Of a stretch of DNA of 64,000 nucleotides, positions 45,213 through 53,957 are shown one piece after another. The stretch is taken from the NCBI GenBank assembly GCA_943912335.1, contig CALTUD010000006.1, forward strand, positions 1 to 64,000. The letters run 5' to 3'. The notes below the pieces were generated by a model. The model searched no databases. It worked only from the letters and a program-made list of their open reading frames with translations, and was not told the origin of the DNA. The stretch is from an uncultured Acetobacteraceae bacterium. Its GTDB lineage: Bacteria; Pseudomonadota; Alphaproteobacteria; Acetobacterales; Acetobacteraceae. The translations under genes and the position numbers were made by a program. Every line of letters begins with the position of its first letter. Positions within the stretch are counted from its first letter, which is position 1.

Positions 45213-45556
45213 GTCCGCCTCCACCACCGTTCTGTTCGCGAACGCTACAAACGGTGTCGAAGGCGGGTGAACTGTTTTTTTCGTTGTAAGGCGACGTGGG
45301 AGACGAGCGGACCGGATCGCGATCGTCTCAATGTCGGGCGTTTTCGTTTATCGCCCGAAAGCCATTTTGCACTGCAACATATCGCGGTCAGAAACTTCGC
45401 TGAAAACTAAACGATCGTTTGAGGTAGAGAATTTGACTGATTATTACAGATCCTCGTCTCAAAACCGATCCGAACTCTATTATATCAGTTACACGCGTGA
45501 TTTATCACAAATTCGTTAGGCAACCCCTCGCTCTGACCGAAGGCTGCCGTTCCGGT
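45213..45556 (-). promoter_or_regulatory. 344-nt AT-rich promoter/leader of the NRPS operon
   Basis: No gene is supported. The region is conspicuously AT-rich compared with its neighbours. On the minus strand a perfect TATAAT lies at 45479-45484, but with no well-spaced -35, giving a possible leader of about 260 nt. Other elements are the palindrome AAACGATCGTTT (45409-45420), an inverted repeat GAGACGA/TCGTCTC (45300-45306 and 45323-45329), and a stem TCGGGCG/CGCCCGA (45334-45340 and 45352-45358). A run of seven T residues lies at about 45274-45281. The mix of symmetrical sites suggests tight control. Confidence 0.5.
45408..45421. promoter_or_regulatory. Palindrome TAAAC-GATC-GTTTG upstream of NRPS operon
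   Basis: A perfect 12-bp palindrome at 45409-45420 inside the NRPS leader, about 190 nt upstream of the NRPS ATG. It fits the AAAC-N4-GTTT pattern shared with sites at 51704 and 63742. This is a likely repressor operator; the regulator is not in the window. Confidence 0.5.
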
Positions 45557-46429
45557 TCAGCCGGCGTAGTCCAGCCCGACATCCAGCACCGAGACCGAAT
45601 GGGTCAGCCAGCCGATCGAGATCAGATCGACGCCCGTTTCGGCGATGGCCGGGGCGGTTTCCGGGGTGACGCGGCCCGATGCTTCGGTGATGGCGCGACC
45701 GGCCACCATAGCGACCGCTTCGCGCAGGGTCGGCGGGGTCATGTTGTCGAGCAGCACGGCATCGACGCCGATTCGCAGCCCTTGTTCGAGCTGTTCGAGC
45801 GTGTCGACTTCCAGCTCGATCTTCACCAGATGGCCGACGGTGCGGCGGGCACGCTCGATCGCGACGGCAACGCCGCCGGCGATGGCGATGTGGTTGTCCT
45901 TGATCAGCACCGCATCGTCCAGGCCGAAGCGGTGGTTCGATCCACCGCCGACGCGGACGGCGTATTTCTGCAGCGCGCGCAGGCCGGGCGTGGTCTTGCG
46001 CGTGCAGCACACGCGGGCCCTGGTGCCGGCGATGGCCTGCACCACGTGGTCGGTCGCGGAGGCGATGCCGCTCAGATGGGAGAGGTAGTTCAGCCCGACC
46101 CTCTCGCCGGTCAGCACGGAGCGGGCCGATCCTTCCACCGTGGCGATCAGATCGCCGGGGGCGACGCGGCTGCCGTCCGGGGCATGGATGGTGAAGCGGA
46201 GAGCGGGATCGACCAGGGCAAAGCTCAGTCGGGCCATGTCGAGCCCGGCGATGATGCCGGGCTGGCGTGCGGCGAGCACGCAGCGTGTCTGGAGGGAGGC
46301 CGGCACGATGGCGTCGGTGGTGATGTCGCCGGCCCGGCCCAGATCCTCCAGTAGCGCCGCGCGCACCTGCGGTTCCAGCATCAGGTCCGGCAGCGGGGGA
46401 ACCAGGCGGGCATCGGTGTCGGGAAGCAT
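45557..46429 (-). CDS. nadC: Quinolinate phosphoribosyltransferase (decarboxylating)
   Basis: A 290-residue enzyme that converts quinolinate and PRPP to nicotinate mononucleotide, completing de novo NAD precursor synthesis. Family motifs are [51 protein letters not shown], and VDAVLLDNM with the terminal ISIGWLTHS. It overlaps the nadB stop by one base (TGATG). It is the last gene of nadA-nadB-nadC and is followed by the AT-rich NRPS leader. Confidence 0.97.
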   Translation of the reverse strand: MLPDTDARLVPPLPDLMLEPQVRAALLEDLGRAGDITTDAIVPASLQTRCVLAARQPGIIAGLDMARLSFALVDPALRFTIHAPDGSRVAPGDLIATVEGSARSVLTGERVGLNYLSHLSGIASATDHVVQAIAGTRARVCCTRKTTPGLRALQKYAVRVGGGSNHRFGLDDAVLIKDNHIAIAGGVAVAIERARRTVGHLVKIELEVDTLEQLEQGLRIGVDAVLLDNMTPPTLREAVAMVAGRAITEASGRVTPETAPAIAETGVDLISIGWLTHSVSVLDVGLDYAG

Positions 46430-47931
46430 CAGGAGGCCATTCTTTCCGGTTCGCTGCCGGCGCGGTCGAGCGCGTCCCGCAGGGTGATGCGATGCCGCAC
46501 GGCGTCCGCCGCCAGTTCGGGGTGATCGGTGCGGAAATGGCCGCCTCGGCTTTCGCGACGGTCGCGGGCGGAGAGCGCGATCAGAAGCGCCACCAGAGCG
46601 GCGTCGTCCCGCCGGGCTACGGGCGCCAGCGCGCGGATGGCCGCGGCCAGTCCCGTGTCGTGCCGCAGCACGCCGGCGGCGCTGGTCATGATCGTACGAA
46701 TCGCGAGGCCGGACGGGCCGGTGGCCTCATCTGCCCCCTGCTCCGAGACGGTCCCGTCCTGATCCGCTTCCCCCGCCAGCACCCTGGTGACGGCGAGGGC
46801 GCCCGCGGCGGCTTCCAGCAGCGAATTGCTGGCCAGGCGGTTGGCGCCGTGCAGGCCGGTGCAGGCCACCTCGCCGCAGGCGAACAGGCCCGGCACGGAG
46901 CTGCGCCCGTCCGCATCCACGACGATGCCGCCCATATGATAATGCGCGGCGGGACGGATCGGGATCGGCATGCGGGCAGGGTCGATCCCATGGGCGCGGC
47001 AGATGCGGTCGATACCGGGGAAGCGCGCGGCGAACCGGTCGCCGAGCGCCGGGCGCGCATCCAGGAACACGGTGTGCCCGGCGGCGAGATGATGCCACAC
47101 TGCGCGCGACACGACGTCGCGGGGCGCCAGTTCCTCGGTGAAGCGCGCGCCGGTCTCGTCGATCAGATGCGCGCCCTCGCCCCGCACCGCCTCGCTGATC
47201 AGCGGCAAGGGCGGACCACCGCCCGGACCGGCCGCGAGCGCGGTGGGGTGGAACTGCACGAATTCCAGATCCCCGAGGACGGCGCCGGCGCGGGAAGCGG
47301 CGGCGAGACCGCTGCCGACGGACCCGAGCGGATTGGTGGTGTCCTCGAACAGGCCGCCGACGCCGCCGGTTGCCAGGACCACGCTGGCGGTGGGAACGCG
47401 CAGGTTGTGTCCGTCGCGTCCGAGATGCACCGCCCGCACCGCGCCGTCGCTTTCGATGCGGAGCAGCCGGGTGCGGTCCAGAACCGTGATCGCCGGTTCC
47501 GCGCGGACGCGTGCGGCGAGTGCGCGCACGATGGCGGCGCCGGTGGAATCGCCTTCAGCGTGGACGATGCGGCGGTGGCTGTGCGCGGCCTCAAGGCCGA
47601 GCGCCAGCCAGCCGTCGGCGGCGCGGTCGAACCGGACACCGTGGCGCTCCAGCAGACGCACCACCTCCGGGCCTGCGGCGACGATGCGGCGGACCGCCTG
47701 TAGCTCGCACAGCCCGTCACCGGCAGCGATCGTGTCGGCCTCGTGGGCGGCAAACGAGTCGTCCGGCGCCATCACGGCGGCGATGCCGCCCTGGGCCCAG
47801 GCGCTGGAGGTGTGCTCGCCGAGCGTGCCGGCGGTGACCAGCACGGATGGGCGCGGCAGGAGCGACAGCGCGCACAGCAGCCCAGCCAGGCCGCTGCCGA
47901 CGATCACCGGCTGTCCGGCAGGGATCGGCAT
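46429..47931 (-). CDS. nadB: L-aspartate oxidase
   Basis: A 500-residue FAD enzyme that oxidises aspartate to iminoaspartate for NadA. The FAD motif is [14 protein letters not shown], followed by [18 protein letters not shown] and the active-site HFHPT-like [27 protein letters not shown] is also present, and a C-terminal helical domain carries the [14 protein letters not shown] motif. It is co-transcribed with nadA (27-nt gap) and nadC (one-base overlap). Confidence 0.97.
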   Translation of the reverse strand: MPIPAGQPVIVGSGLAGLLCALSLLPRPSVLVTAGTLGEHTSSAWAQGGIAAVMAPDDSFAAHEADTIAAGDGLCELQAVRRIVAAGPEVVRLLERHGVRFDRAADGWLALGLEAAHSHRRIVHAEGDSTGAAIVRALAARVRAEPAITVLDRTRLLRIESDGAVRAVHLGRDGHNLRVPTASVVLATGGVGGLFEDTTNPLGSVGSGLAAASRAGAVLGDLEFVQFHPTALAAGPGGGPPLPLISEAVRGEGAHLIDETGARFTEELAPRDVVSRAVWHHLAAGHTVFLDARPALGDRFAARFPGIDRICRAHGIDPARMPIPIRPAAHYHMGGIVVDADGRSSVPGLFACGEVACTGLHGANRLASNSLLEAAAGALAVTRVLAGEADQDGTVSEQGADEATGPSGLAIRTIMTSAAGVLRHDTGLAAAIRALAPVARRDDAALVALLIALSARDRRESRGGHFRTDHPELAADAVRHRITLRDALDRAGSEPERMAS

Positions 47932-47958
47932 GGTTTCGGTCCTTCGCCTGCGACCGGA

Positions 47959-48936
47959 TCAGATCGCCAGCATGCGCTCCACGGCGGCGCGTGCGCGATC
48001 GGCCAGATGCGGCTCGATGGTAACTTCGGTGGTCATGGTTTCCAGCGCATGGCGGATCGCCGGCAGGGTGATTCGCTTCATATGCGGGCACAGGTTGCAG
48101 GGGCGGATGAACTCGATCTTCGGGTGCTGCACGGCGAGGTTGTCGCTCATGGAGCATTCGGTGATAAGCACGACCTTCTCCGCCTTGCCGCTGGCGACGA
48201 ACTCGGACATGTGCGCGGTAGAGCCTGCGAAATCGGCTTCGGCGACCACCTCCGGCGGGCATTCCGGATGCGCCAGGACGACCACGCCCGGGTGTTCCTC
48301 GCGCATGCGGCGGATCTCGCCCGGGGTGAAGCGCTCATGCACCTCGCAATGGCCGGCCCAGGTGATCATGCGGATGCCGGTTTCCTTGCCGATGTTCTGC
48401 GCCAGGAATTCGTCCGGGATCATGATGACGCTGTCGGTGCCGAGGCTTTCGACGATGCGCTTGGCGTTGCCGGAGGTGCAGCACATGTCGCTTTCCGCCT
48501 TCACCGCGGCCGACGTGTTCACGTAGGTGACGACCGGCACGCCGGGATGGGCGGCGCGGAGGGCGCGCACGTCTGCGGCGGTGATGGAATCGGCAAGCGA
48601 GCAGCCGGCGCCCATGTCCGGGATCAGCACGGTCTTGTTCGGATTGAGCAGCTTGGCGGTCTCGGCCATGAAATGCACGCCGGCCATGACGATCACGTCG
48701 GCTTCCACGGTCTGCGCCTCGCGGGCGAGAGCGAGGCTGTCGCCCACGATGTCGGAGACGCAATGGAAGATTTCCGGCGTCTGATAGTTGTGCGCCAGGA
48801 TCACGGCATTGCGCTCGCGCTTCAAACGAAGGATCGCCTCGATGTCGTCCTCGAACAGAGCCCATTCCGCCGGCGGCACGACCCGGCTGACGCGATCGTA
48901 GAGCGACGGGATGCGTGGCGACACGATGTGGTTCAC
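47959..48936 (-). CDS. nadA: Quinolinate synthase
   Basis: A 325-residue [4Fe-4S] enzyme that condenses iminoaspartate with dihydroxyacetone phosphate. Conserved features are VILAHNYQTPEI, VMAGVHFMAETAKLL, and the cluster cysteines in MGAGCSLAD, HPECPPEV and RPCNLCPHMKR. It is the first gene of the NAD operon. A TATACT -10 element and an imperfect inverted repeat lie just upstream. Confidence 0.98.
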   Translation of the reverse strand: MNHIVSPRIPSLYDRVSRVVPPAEWALFEDDIEAILRLKRERNAVILAHNYQTPEIFHCVSDIVGDSLALAREAQTVEADVIVMAGVHFMAETAKLLNPNKTVLIPDMGAGCSLADSITAADVRALRAAHPGVPVVTYVNTSAAVKAESDMCCTSGNAKRIVESLGTDSVIMIPDEFLAQNIGKETGIRMITWAGHCEVHERFTPGEIRRMREEHPGVVVLAHPECPPEVVAEADFAGSTAHMSEFVASGKAEKVVLITECSMSDNLAVQHPKIEFIRPCNLCPHMKRITLPAIRHALETMTTEVTIEPHLADRARAAVERMLAI

Positions 48937-48948
48937 GAGGCCGGTTCC

Positions 48949-48969
48949 TAATTCTCAATCTGAGTATAA
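48949..48969 (-). promoter_or_regulatory. nadA -10 element overlapped by a candidate NAD-repressor operator
   Basis: On the minus strand the arms TTATACTCA and TGAGAATTA are separated by GAT and match as an inverted repeat at 7 of 9 positions. The left arm contains TATACT (plus-strand 48963-48968), which is placed correctly for a -10 about 27 nt before the nadA ATG. The -35 is weak. The form recalls NrtR/NadQ-type operators from memory; an NrtR-like gene lies at 53954-54874. Confidence 0.45.
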
Positions 48970-49047
48970 GGGTGGGTCGAGAAAAGGCGCCACCCAGCGC
49001 CTCGGCAAGAATGAGGGCATGGCGCGGCGTTTCGTCAAGAGGCCATG

Positions 49048-49085
49048 TGAAAACCCGCGCCCGGCCTGGGGCCGAAGCGCGGGTT
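49048..49085 (-). terminator. Terminator of the TonB-dependent receptor gene
   Basis: Arms GCGCGGGTT/AACCCGCGC (49077-49085 and 49052-49060) form a 9-bp stem with a GC-rich internal loop that can also pair. On the minus strand a TTTTC tract follows. It lies 60 nt after the receptor stop codon. Confidence 0.75.
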
Positions 49086-49145
49086 CGGAGGCGTCGGAAG
49101 ACGACGATGCCCGCCCCGGCGACGGCCGGGACGGGTGAGCGCCTT

Positions 49146-51485
49146 TCAGAAGTGCTTGCGCAAGGTGAAGAACACCATGCGCGGCGCGCCGCTCTGCAGG
49201 GTGGCGAAGGTGGCGGTCGGATCGTTGAAGACGAAGCCGTTGGTGCCGACCGAGGCGACGTATTTCTTGTCGAACAGGTTGGTGACGTTCACCTGCGCGT
49301 CCACGCCGCGTAGCACGCCGGTAGCGTTCACGAACCGGTAGCCGACGTTCAGGTTGAACACCGCGTTCGGGGCGACGACCTGATCGTTGGTGTATGTGTA
49401 GTAGCGGCGATCCTGGAACTGCATCAGCACGTTGCCCCAGATCTCGCCATTGTCGTAGCCGAGCTGGATGTTGGCGAGATTGCGCGGCGTGGCGACCACG
49501 TTCTTGCCCGAGGTGCGATAGGTGGTGCTGCCCGAGGTGACGTCGTCGTTGTAGCGGCTGTCGTTGAAGGCGTAGGAGCCGTAGATCGACCAGTTCGGCG
49601 CGAACACGTAGTTCACGGCGGCCTCGATGCCGCGCGACGTGACGCCGCCGACATTGGCGAGCGCGGCTGCGTTCCCCTGGATTCCGGTGCCCTGGGTGAT
49701 GGACAGGAGGCGGTTCTCGAACTCGACGTAGTAGCCGGTCAGAGAGGCCTGCAGATCGCGATCGTGGTAGCGCCAGCCGAGTTCTTCCGTGTACGACATC
49801 TCGGGGTCGATGCGGCCCTTGATGGCGTTGTAGCCGGCGACGGTGGTGGCGAACGGGCTGGTGGCACCGGTGGCCGAATTGTCGAACGCCGCCATGTTGC
49901 GGGCGAAGTCGCCGAAGATCTCATTGTGGCGGTTGATGCGGTAGTTCGCGCCCACCTGCGGCAGGAAGCCGTTACTGGCCTCGATGCTGCCAGACGGATG
50001 TGTGTTCGCTGTCGGCACGCCGAGATAGTTGCCCGGCAGCGCCTCGGCCGTGTCGTCGACGATCAGGGACTTGAAGCCGTAGTTCAGCTTCAGCGCCGGC
50101 ATGATCTGCCAGGTATCCTGCAGATGCACCTGATAGGTCTTGGTGCGGAAATTACCCTGCCAGGCAGTCTCATAGGAATTGCCGCGATACCAGTAGGTGC
50201 TGTTCGGCGTGCCCGACAGCGACAGCGGGTAGAAGCGCCGCGCCTGTTCGAAGATGTTGTTCTCGAACCAGAAGCCGCCTTCGATGGTGTGGTGGCCGAT
50301 CTGATACGACAGGCTGCCGATGAAGCCTTCGCGATGGATGTCGTATTCGGTGGTGCGCGTGGACAGCGGCGAGCCGCCGAGCGAGGCCGGTGTCGGCGAA
50401 TACGGCGTCACCCAGACGCCCTCGCCCGTGTTGGTGTGGCCGTACACCGTGGCGAAACCGCTCAGGCGGTTGGTGAAATGCGCGTCCAGGCGCCCGTAGC
50501 CGAGCACGTCCTCGCGCAGACCGGCGGCGTTGTAGTATTCCAGATCCTGCGGGCCGCCGCTGGTCGGTAGCAGGCCGGCCGGGAACGGCGTGTTGTTCTG
50601 GTAGGCGTAGGCGATCTGTTTCGCCAGCGCGTAATTGCCGGTGATGTTGTCGACGTCGTAGCCGTACTGGCGGATCGTCGCCGGCGACAGGTCCTGGTAG
50701 TCGTTCTCGCGTCGCAGCGAGTAGTCGCCGAACAAGGTCAACTTGTATTTCTCGCCGATAGGCTGGACAAACTTCGCGTTCGCCTGCTGCTGCTTCTGGA
50801 CGCCGTCGCCCTTCCACTTGTTGGCATCCTGGTAGTCGTAGCTGGCATAAAGCTTGCCGCCGCCGGGCAGGATGCCGGAATTGACGCGCAGGAAGGTGCG
50901 ATAGGTTCCGGACGAGCCGACCGTGCCGGCGACGTCTGCGCCGAACTTGTCGCTCGGGTCGATCGAGGTGAACTGCACCGCGCCGCCGAGATCGTTGGAG
51001 GCAGCGACGCTCACCGCGCCCGCACCCTGCGCCAGAGTGGCCGCGCCGTTGTTCTCCGTTTGCAACGCACGACCGATCGAAAGACCGTTATCGTTGCCGT
51101 AGGCGAGATTGCCGAGCGGAATCCCGTCCATGGTGAAGCCGAGACGGCTCTGGTCGAAACCGCGGATGATGATCTGCTGCGACCATTCGTAGGCGCCGAG
51201 CGGATCGGAGGCGGTGAACATCACGCCCGGCAACTTGCTCAGCACCTTCAGCGGGCTGGTGCCCGGTGCCACGGTCTGGATCGCCGTGCGCGTGATCGTC
51301 TGGGTCTGGCGCGAGGAGCCGTGACCGAGCACGACGACGGACTCCGACCCGGCATTGGCCGAAGCGGTGCCGGTCTTGGCGGCAGGCGCGGCGGTGTTCG
51401 CAGATGTGACCTGCGCCCGCGCGGCCGGCGCGCACAGGGCAAACAGGCAGACATTGGCCAGCAGCAAATCTCGGATCTTCATCAC
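49146..51485 (-). CDS. TonB-dependent outer-membrane receptor
   Basis: A 779-residue receptor. The signal peptide is MMKIRDLLLANVCLFALCAPAARAQ. A possible TonB box lies in ESVVVLG. The plug domain has LSKLPGVMFTASDP, IIIRGFDQSRLGFTMDGIPL and GAGAVSVAASNDLGGAVQFT. A 22-strand-type barrel runs to the terminal MVFFTLRKHF with the expected final Phe. The substrate is unknown (siderophore, sugar or lipid are all possible). There are no adjacent ABC uptake genes. It is divergent from the secreted lipase, with a shared 293-nt control region. Confidence 0.93.
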   Translation of the reverse strand: MMKIRDLLLANVCLFALCAPAARAQVTSANTAAPAAKTGTASANAGSESVVVLGHGSSRQTQTITRTAIQTVAPGTSPLKVLSKLPGVMFTASDPLGAYEWSQQIIIRGFDQSRLGFTMDGIPLGNLAYGNDNGLSIGRALQTENNGAATLAQGAGAVSVAASNDLGGAVQFTSIDPSDKFGADVAGTVGSSGTYRTFLRVNSGILPGGGKLYASYDYQDANKWKGDGVQKQQQANAKFVQPIGEKYKLTLFGDYSLRRENDYQDLSPATIRQYGYDVDNITGNYALAKQIAYAYQNNTPFPAGLLPTSGGPQDLEYYNAAGLREDVLGYGRLDAHFTNRLSGFATVYGHTNTGEGVWVTPYSPTPASLGGSPLSTRTTEYDIHREGFIGSLSYQIGHHTIEGGFWFENNIFEQARRFYPLSLSGTPNSTYWYRGNSYETAWQGNFRTKTYQVHLQDTWQIMPALKLNYGFKSLIVDDTAEALPGNYLGVPTANTHPSGSIEASNGFLPQVGANYRINRHNEIFGDFARNMAAFDNSATGATSPFATTVAGYNAIKGRIDPEMSYTEELGWRYHDRDLQASLTGYYVEFENRLLSITQGTGIQGNAAALANVGGVTSRGIEAAVNYVFAPNWSIYGSYAFNDSRYNDDVTSGSTTYRTSGKNVVATPRNLANIQLGYDNGEIWGNVLMQFQDRRYYTYTNDQVVAPNAVFNLNVGYRFVNATGVLRGVDAQVNVTNLFDKKYVASVGTNGFVFNDPTATFATLQSGAPRMVFFTLRKHF

Positions 51486-51660
51486 TCTTCCGTTCCGCGA
51501 CCGACCCGGCAGCCTTGTGGGTCTTCGATCGCGGCGGGAACCTATGGACGGGCGTCGATTCCGTCTCGTGATCGTTTCGTTACGCTCTGTGTCTGCAGGA
51601 ACCTCGATCGGTTCATCAAACGGTCACACATCATCAAGGACGCACGCTGGTCGTACAGGG

Positions 51661-51717
51661 TTGACAACGGCCCTGGAAGACGCGTCCAAATTCGGGCGAC
51701 AGACAAACGGCCGTTTA
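51661..51717 (+). promoter_or_regulatory. Candidate lipase promoter with palindrome CAAAC-GGCC-GTTTA
   Basis: A consensus -35 TTGACA lies at 51661-51666; the matching -10 is poor (about 51684-51691). A perfect 12-bp palindrome AAACGGCCGTTT (51705-51716) then lies about where transcription would begin, 62 nt before the lipase ATG. That is a classic repressor position. The same core recurs at 63742. Both lipase and receptor could be affected. Confidence 0.5.
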
Positions 51718-51778
51718 AATGGCACGTTGGTTCTGTCCGACAAATAAACGAAGCAAGAACAACGACCCGGAGGAACCC

Positions 51779-53176
51779 ATGAGAGTCCGTTTTTCGGCTC
51801 TGCTCGGCACGACGTTGCTGTGCGGCGCCTTGATCGGAGCGGCGCATGCGCAGCCGGTCCCCCTGCCCGGCCAGGACCCATTCTATGTCGCGCCGGCCAA
51901 CCTGTCCCAGCTATCCAACGGCGCGCTGATCCGCGAGCGGCCGGCCAATTTCGGGTTGAGCCCGGCCGGTCTGGCGTCGACCCTGGCCGGTTATGCCGGC
52001 GCCGATCTCGGCGGGCTCCTGCCGCAGCTGGTGCAGGCGGTGGCGAACGGCTTCGTCACCTATCAGGTGCTCTACAAATCGACCGACGGCGCCGGCCAGC
52101 CGGTGGCCGAGGCGGCGACCATCCTGGTGCCGAACATTCCCTGGTACGGCACCGGCTCGCGACCGCTGGTATCGTATCAGACGGCGGAGGATTCCGCGTC
52201 GAACAACTGCCAGCCGTCCTATGTGATCCAGACCGGGTTCCTGGCCCAGGGCGGCGGCGCCCTGTCAGGCTCGCTGGAATCGCTGTTCGGTCTCACCGCC
52301 CTGCTGAAGGGCTATGCGGTGGTCTACCCGGACTATGAGGGTCCGCAATCGCAATGGTTGGCCGGCCCGCAGGCGGCGCATGCGACGCTGGACGGCGTGC
52401 GCGCCGTGCTCCAGTCCGGACATGGTTTCTCGGCCAGCACCAAGGTCGCGCTGTGGGGCTATTCCGGCGGCGGCGGCGCCACCGGTTGGGCGGCGGCGCT
52501 GGCCCGGCAATATGCGCCGGATCTGAACATCGTCGGCGCCGCCGTGGGCTCGCCGGCCAACGGCACCCTGTCCACCGTGCTCAACAACCTGAATGGCGGG
52601 TTGCTGAGCGGTTTCGTGGCGACCGGTCTGGTCGGTCTGTCGCGTGCGGAATCCGATCTCGACGTCACCCGCTATCTGAACGATCGTGGTCTCGCCTTGC
52701 TGAAAGGCGCCGGCGATCCGAACAAGTGCCTGGTGCAGGAGATCACCACCTACGCCACCATGGGCAAGATCGAGGCCTACACCAAGACGCCGCAGACGCC
52801 GTTCACCAGCATCCCTGTGGTGAAGCAGATTCTCGATCGCAACAGCCTGTCGGTGCAGACCACGACGCCGAAGATTCCCGTTCTGTCCTATGCGGATAAT
52901 TTCGACGACGTGATCCCGATCTCGTCCACAAACGACATGACCAAGCGCTGGTGCGCCGCCGGTTCGCCTGTGGAGGTGATGCGCTATTCGACACCGGTGG
53001 TGGTCGATCCGACGCAGCTGCTGATCCATGTGGTCGGCGCCGTGGAAGGCACGACCAGCGCGCTCAGCTATCTGACCGCGCGCTTCAACGGCGACACGCC
53101 GCGCAACGATTGCAGCGCGGCGTTCGCCTGGGATAACCCCTTGAAGATTCCGTATCTGCCCGGAATCGTGAAATAG
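51779..53176 (+). CDS. Secretory lipase of the LIP family
   Basis: A 465-residue secreted lipase. The signal peptide is MRVRFSALLGTTLLCGALIGAAHAQ. The alpha/beta hydrolase core has the nucleophile elbow ALWGYSGGGGATGWAAALA. A likely Asp lies in YADNFDDVIPI and a His in LIHVVGAVEG. The family (PF03583-like) is best known from Candida lipases and lipase A, and also occurs in actinobacteria and some proteobacteria. Other annotations would be triacylglycerol or general ester hydrolase. The start at 51779 has GGAGGAA upstream. Confidence 0.9.
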   Translation: MRVRFSALLGTTLLCGALIGAAHAQPVPLPGQDPFYVAPANLSQLSNGALIRERPANFGLSPAGLASTLAGYAGADLGGLLPQLVQAVANGFVTYQVLYKSTDGAGQPVAEAATILVPNIPWYGTGSRPLVSYQTAEDSASNNCQPSYVIQTGFLAQGGGALSGSLESLFGLTALLKGYAVVYPDYEGPQSQWLAGPQAAHATLDGVRAVLQSGHGFSASTKVALWGYSGGGGATGWAAALARQYAPDLNIVGAAVGSPANGTLSTVLNNLNGGLLSGFVATGLVGLSRAESDLDVTRYLNDRGLALLKGAGDPNKCLVQEITTYATMGKIEAYTKTPQTPFTSIPVVKQILDRNSLSVQTTTPKIPVLSYADNFDDVIPISSTNDMTKRWCAAGSPVEVMRYSTPVVVDPTQLLIHVVGAVEGTTSALSYLTARFNGDTPRNDCSAAFAWDNPLKIPYLPGIVK

Positions 53177-53201
53177 AGACCGGCCGGCGCGCTTCCGCGG
53201 T

Positions 53202-53957
53202 TCAGTTCCAGGACGGGACCGTGAAGTGCGCCGGACAGTTATCCTGCGGCACCGGAGAGTCCATCAGACTGTCCGGTGCCGGAAAGTCCGCGATCCTGTC
53301 GTGACGGATCGTGATCCAGAGCTGCGACAGAACCGCGCTGCCGTCGCGATCGACATGACATTGCAGTTGCAGCGCGCGCGGATGATCGGTGTGGAAATCC
53401 CGTGCGAACGCGGCCAGAAGATCGGTGCGTGCGACGTCGTGGCCGGTATCGGCGACGAGTTCGGTACCGAACGGGCTGTTCGCGACCAAGTCGCGCATCG
53501 CGATCGCGGTCTGGAAGAATTCCGGCGTGTCGAAGCCGAAGCACTGAACGTGCTTGTCGTATTCGTGCCTGAGCAGATCATGCGCGGTTTGCGGCATGAT
53601 GGCGGCGAGACGGCGTCGCAGCGCGATCGGCATGGACGGATAGGCGCGGCTGCGATGGAAATAGTCGCAGCCTTTGGCCCACCATTCCTTGTTCTCGATG
53701 CCGCGCGCGCGCAGCGTGTCCGGCAGCGACGCCCAGAGCCCGTGCAGGCCGATCGGCGAGGTGCGCGCGGTCTCTGCCGTGCAGCTTCCTTCGGCGCAGA
53801 AGCCGGCAGTCCAGCTCAGGGCCAGAGTGTAATGGTCGAAATCGCCATGCTGGGCGGGTTCCAGGTCCGGCACCGCCGCCGAGGCGGCGACGGGTGCGGC
53901 CAGAAGCACGGTGCAGGCGAGCAGGATGGTGCGAAGCATGGCGCGGTTTCCGATCAT
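53202..53957 (-). CDS. Exported ribonuclease T2 family protein
   Basis: A 251-residue secreted RNase. The signal peptide runs through MLRTILLACTVLLAAPVAASA. Both catalytic segments of RNase T2 are present: CAS1 in IGLHGLWAS and CAS2 in HEYDKHVQCFG; the LALSWTAGFC lead-in is also typical. It degrades RNA in the periplasm for nutrient salvage. The ATG at 53957 overlaps the NrtR-like stop by 4 nt; a second ATG at 53939 gives the same mature protein. Confidence 0.93.
   Translation of the reverse strand: MIGNRAMLRTILLACTVLLAAPVAASAAVPDLEPAQHGDFDHYTLALSWTAGFCAEGSCTAETARTSPIGLHGLWASLPDTLRARGIENKEWWAKGCDYFHRSRAYPSMPIALRRRLAAIMPQTAHDLLRHEYDKHVQCFGFDTPEFFQTAIAMRDLVANSPFGTELVADTGHDVARTDLLAAFARDFHTDHPRALQLQCHVDRDGSAVLSQLWITIRHDRIADFPAPDSLMDSPVPQDNCPAHFTVPSWN

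Noticed and set aside
45300..45329. GAGACGA/TCGTCTC inverted repeat as a separate operator
   Set aside because: The arms are short (7 bp) and 16 nt apart, and no second copy was found. It is recorded only as part of the leader description.
45201..45519. Two short plus-strand open frames in the NRPS leader
   Set aside because: No ribosome sites, atypical codon use and overlap with symmetrical DNA elements; they look like chance frames in AT-rich regulatory DNA.
49146..51485. TonB receptor as the siderophore receptor of the NRPS cluster
   Set aside because: It is separated from the NRPS operon by the nadABC operon and its own terminator, and there are no siderophore uptake genes or Fur-like box that I can see. 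The link is not supported.
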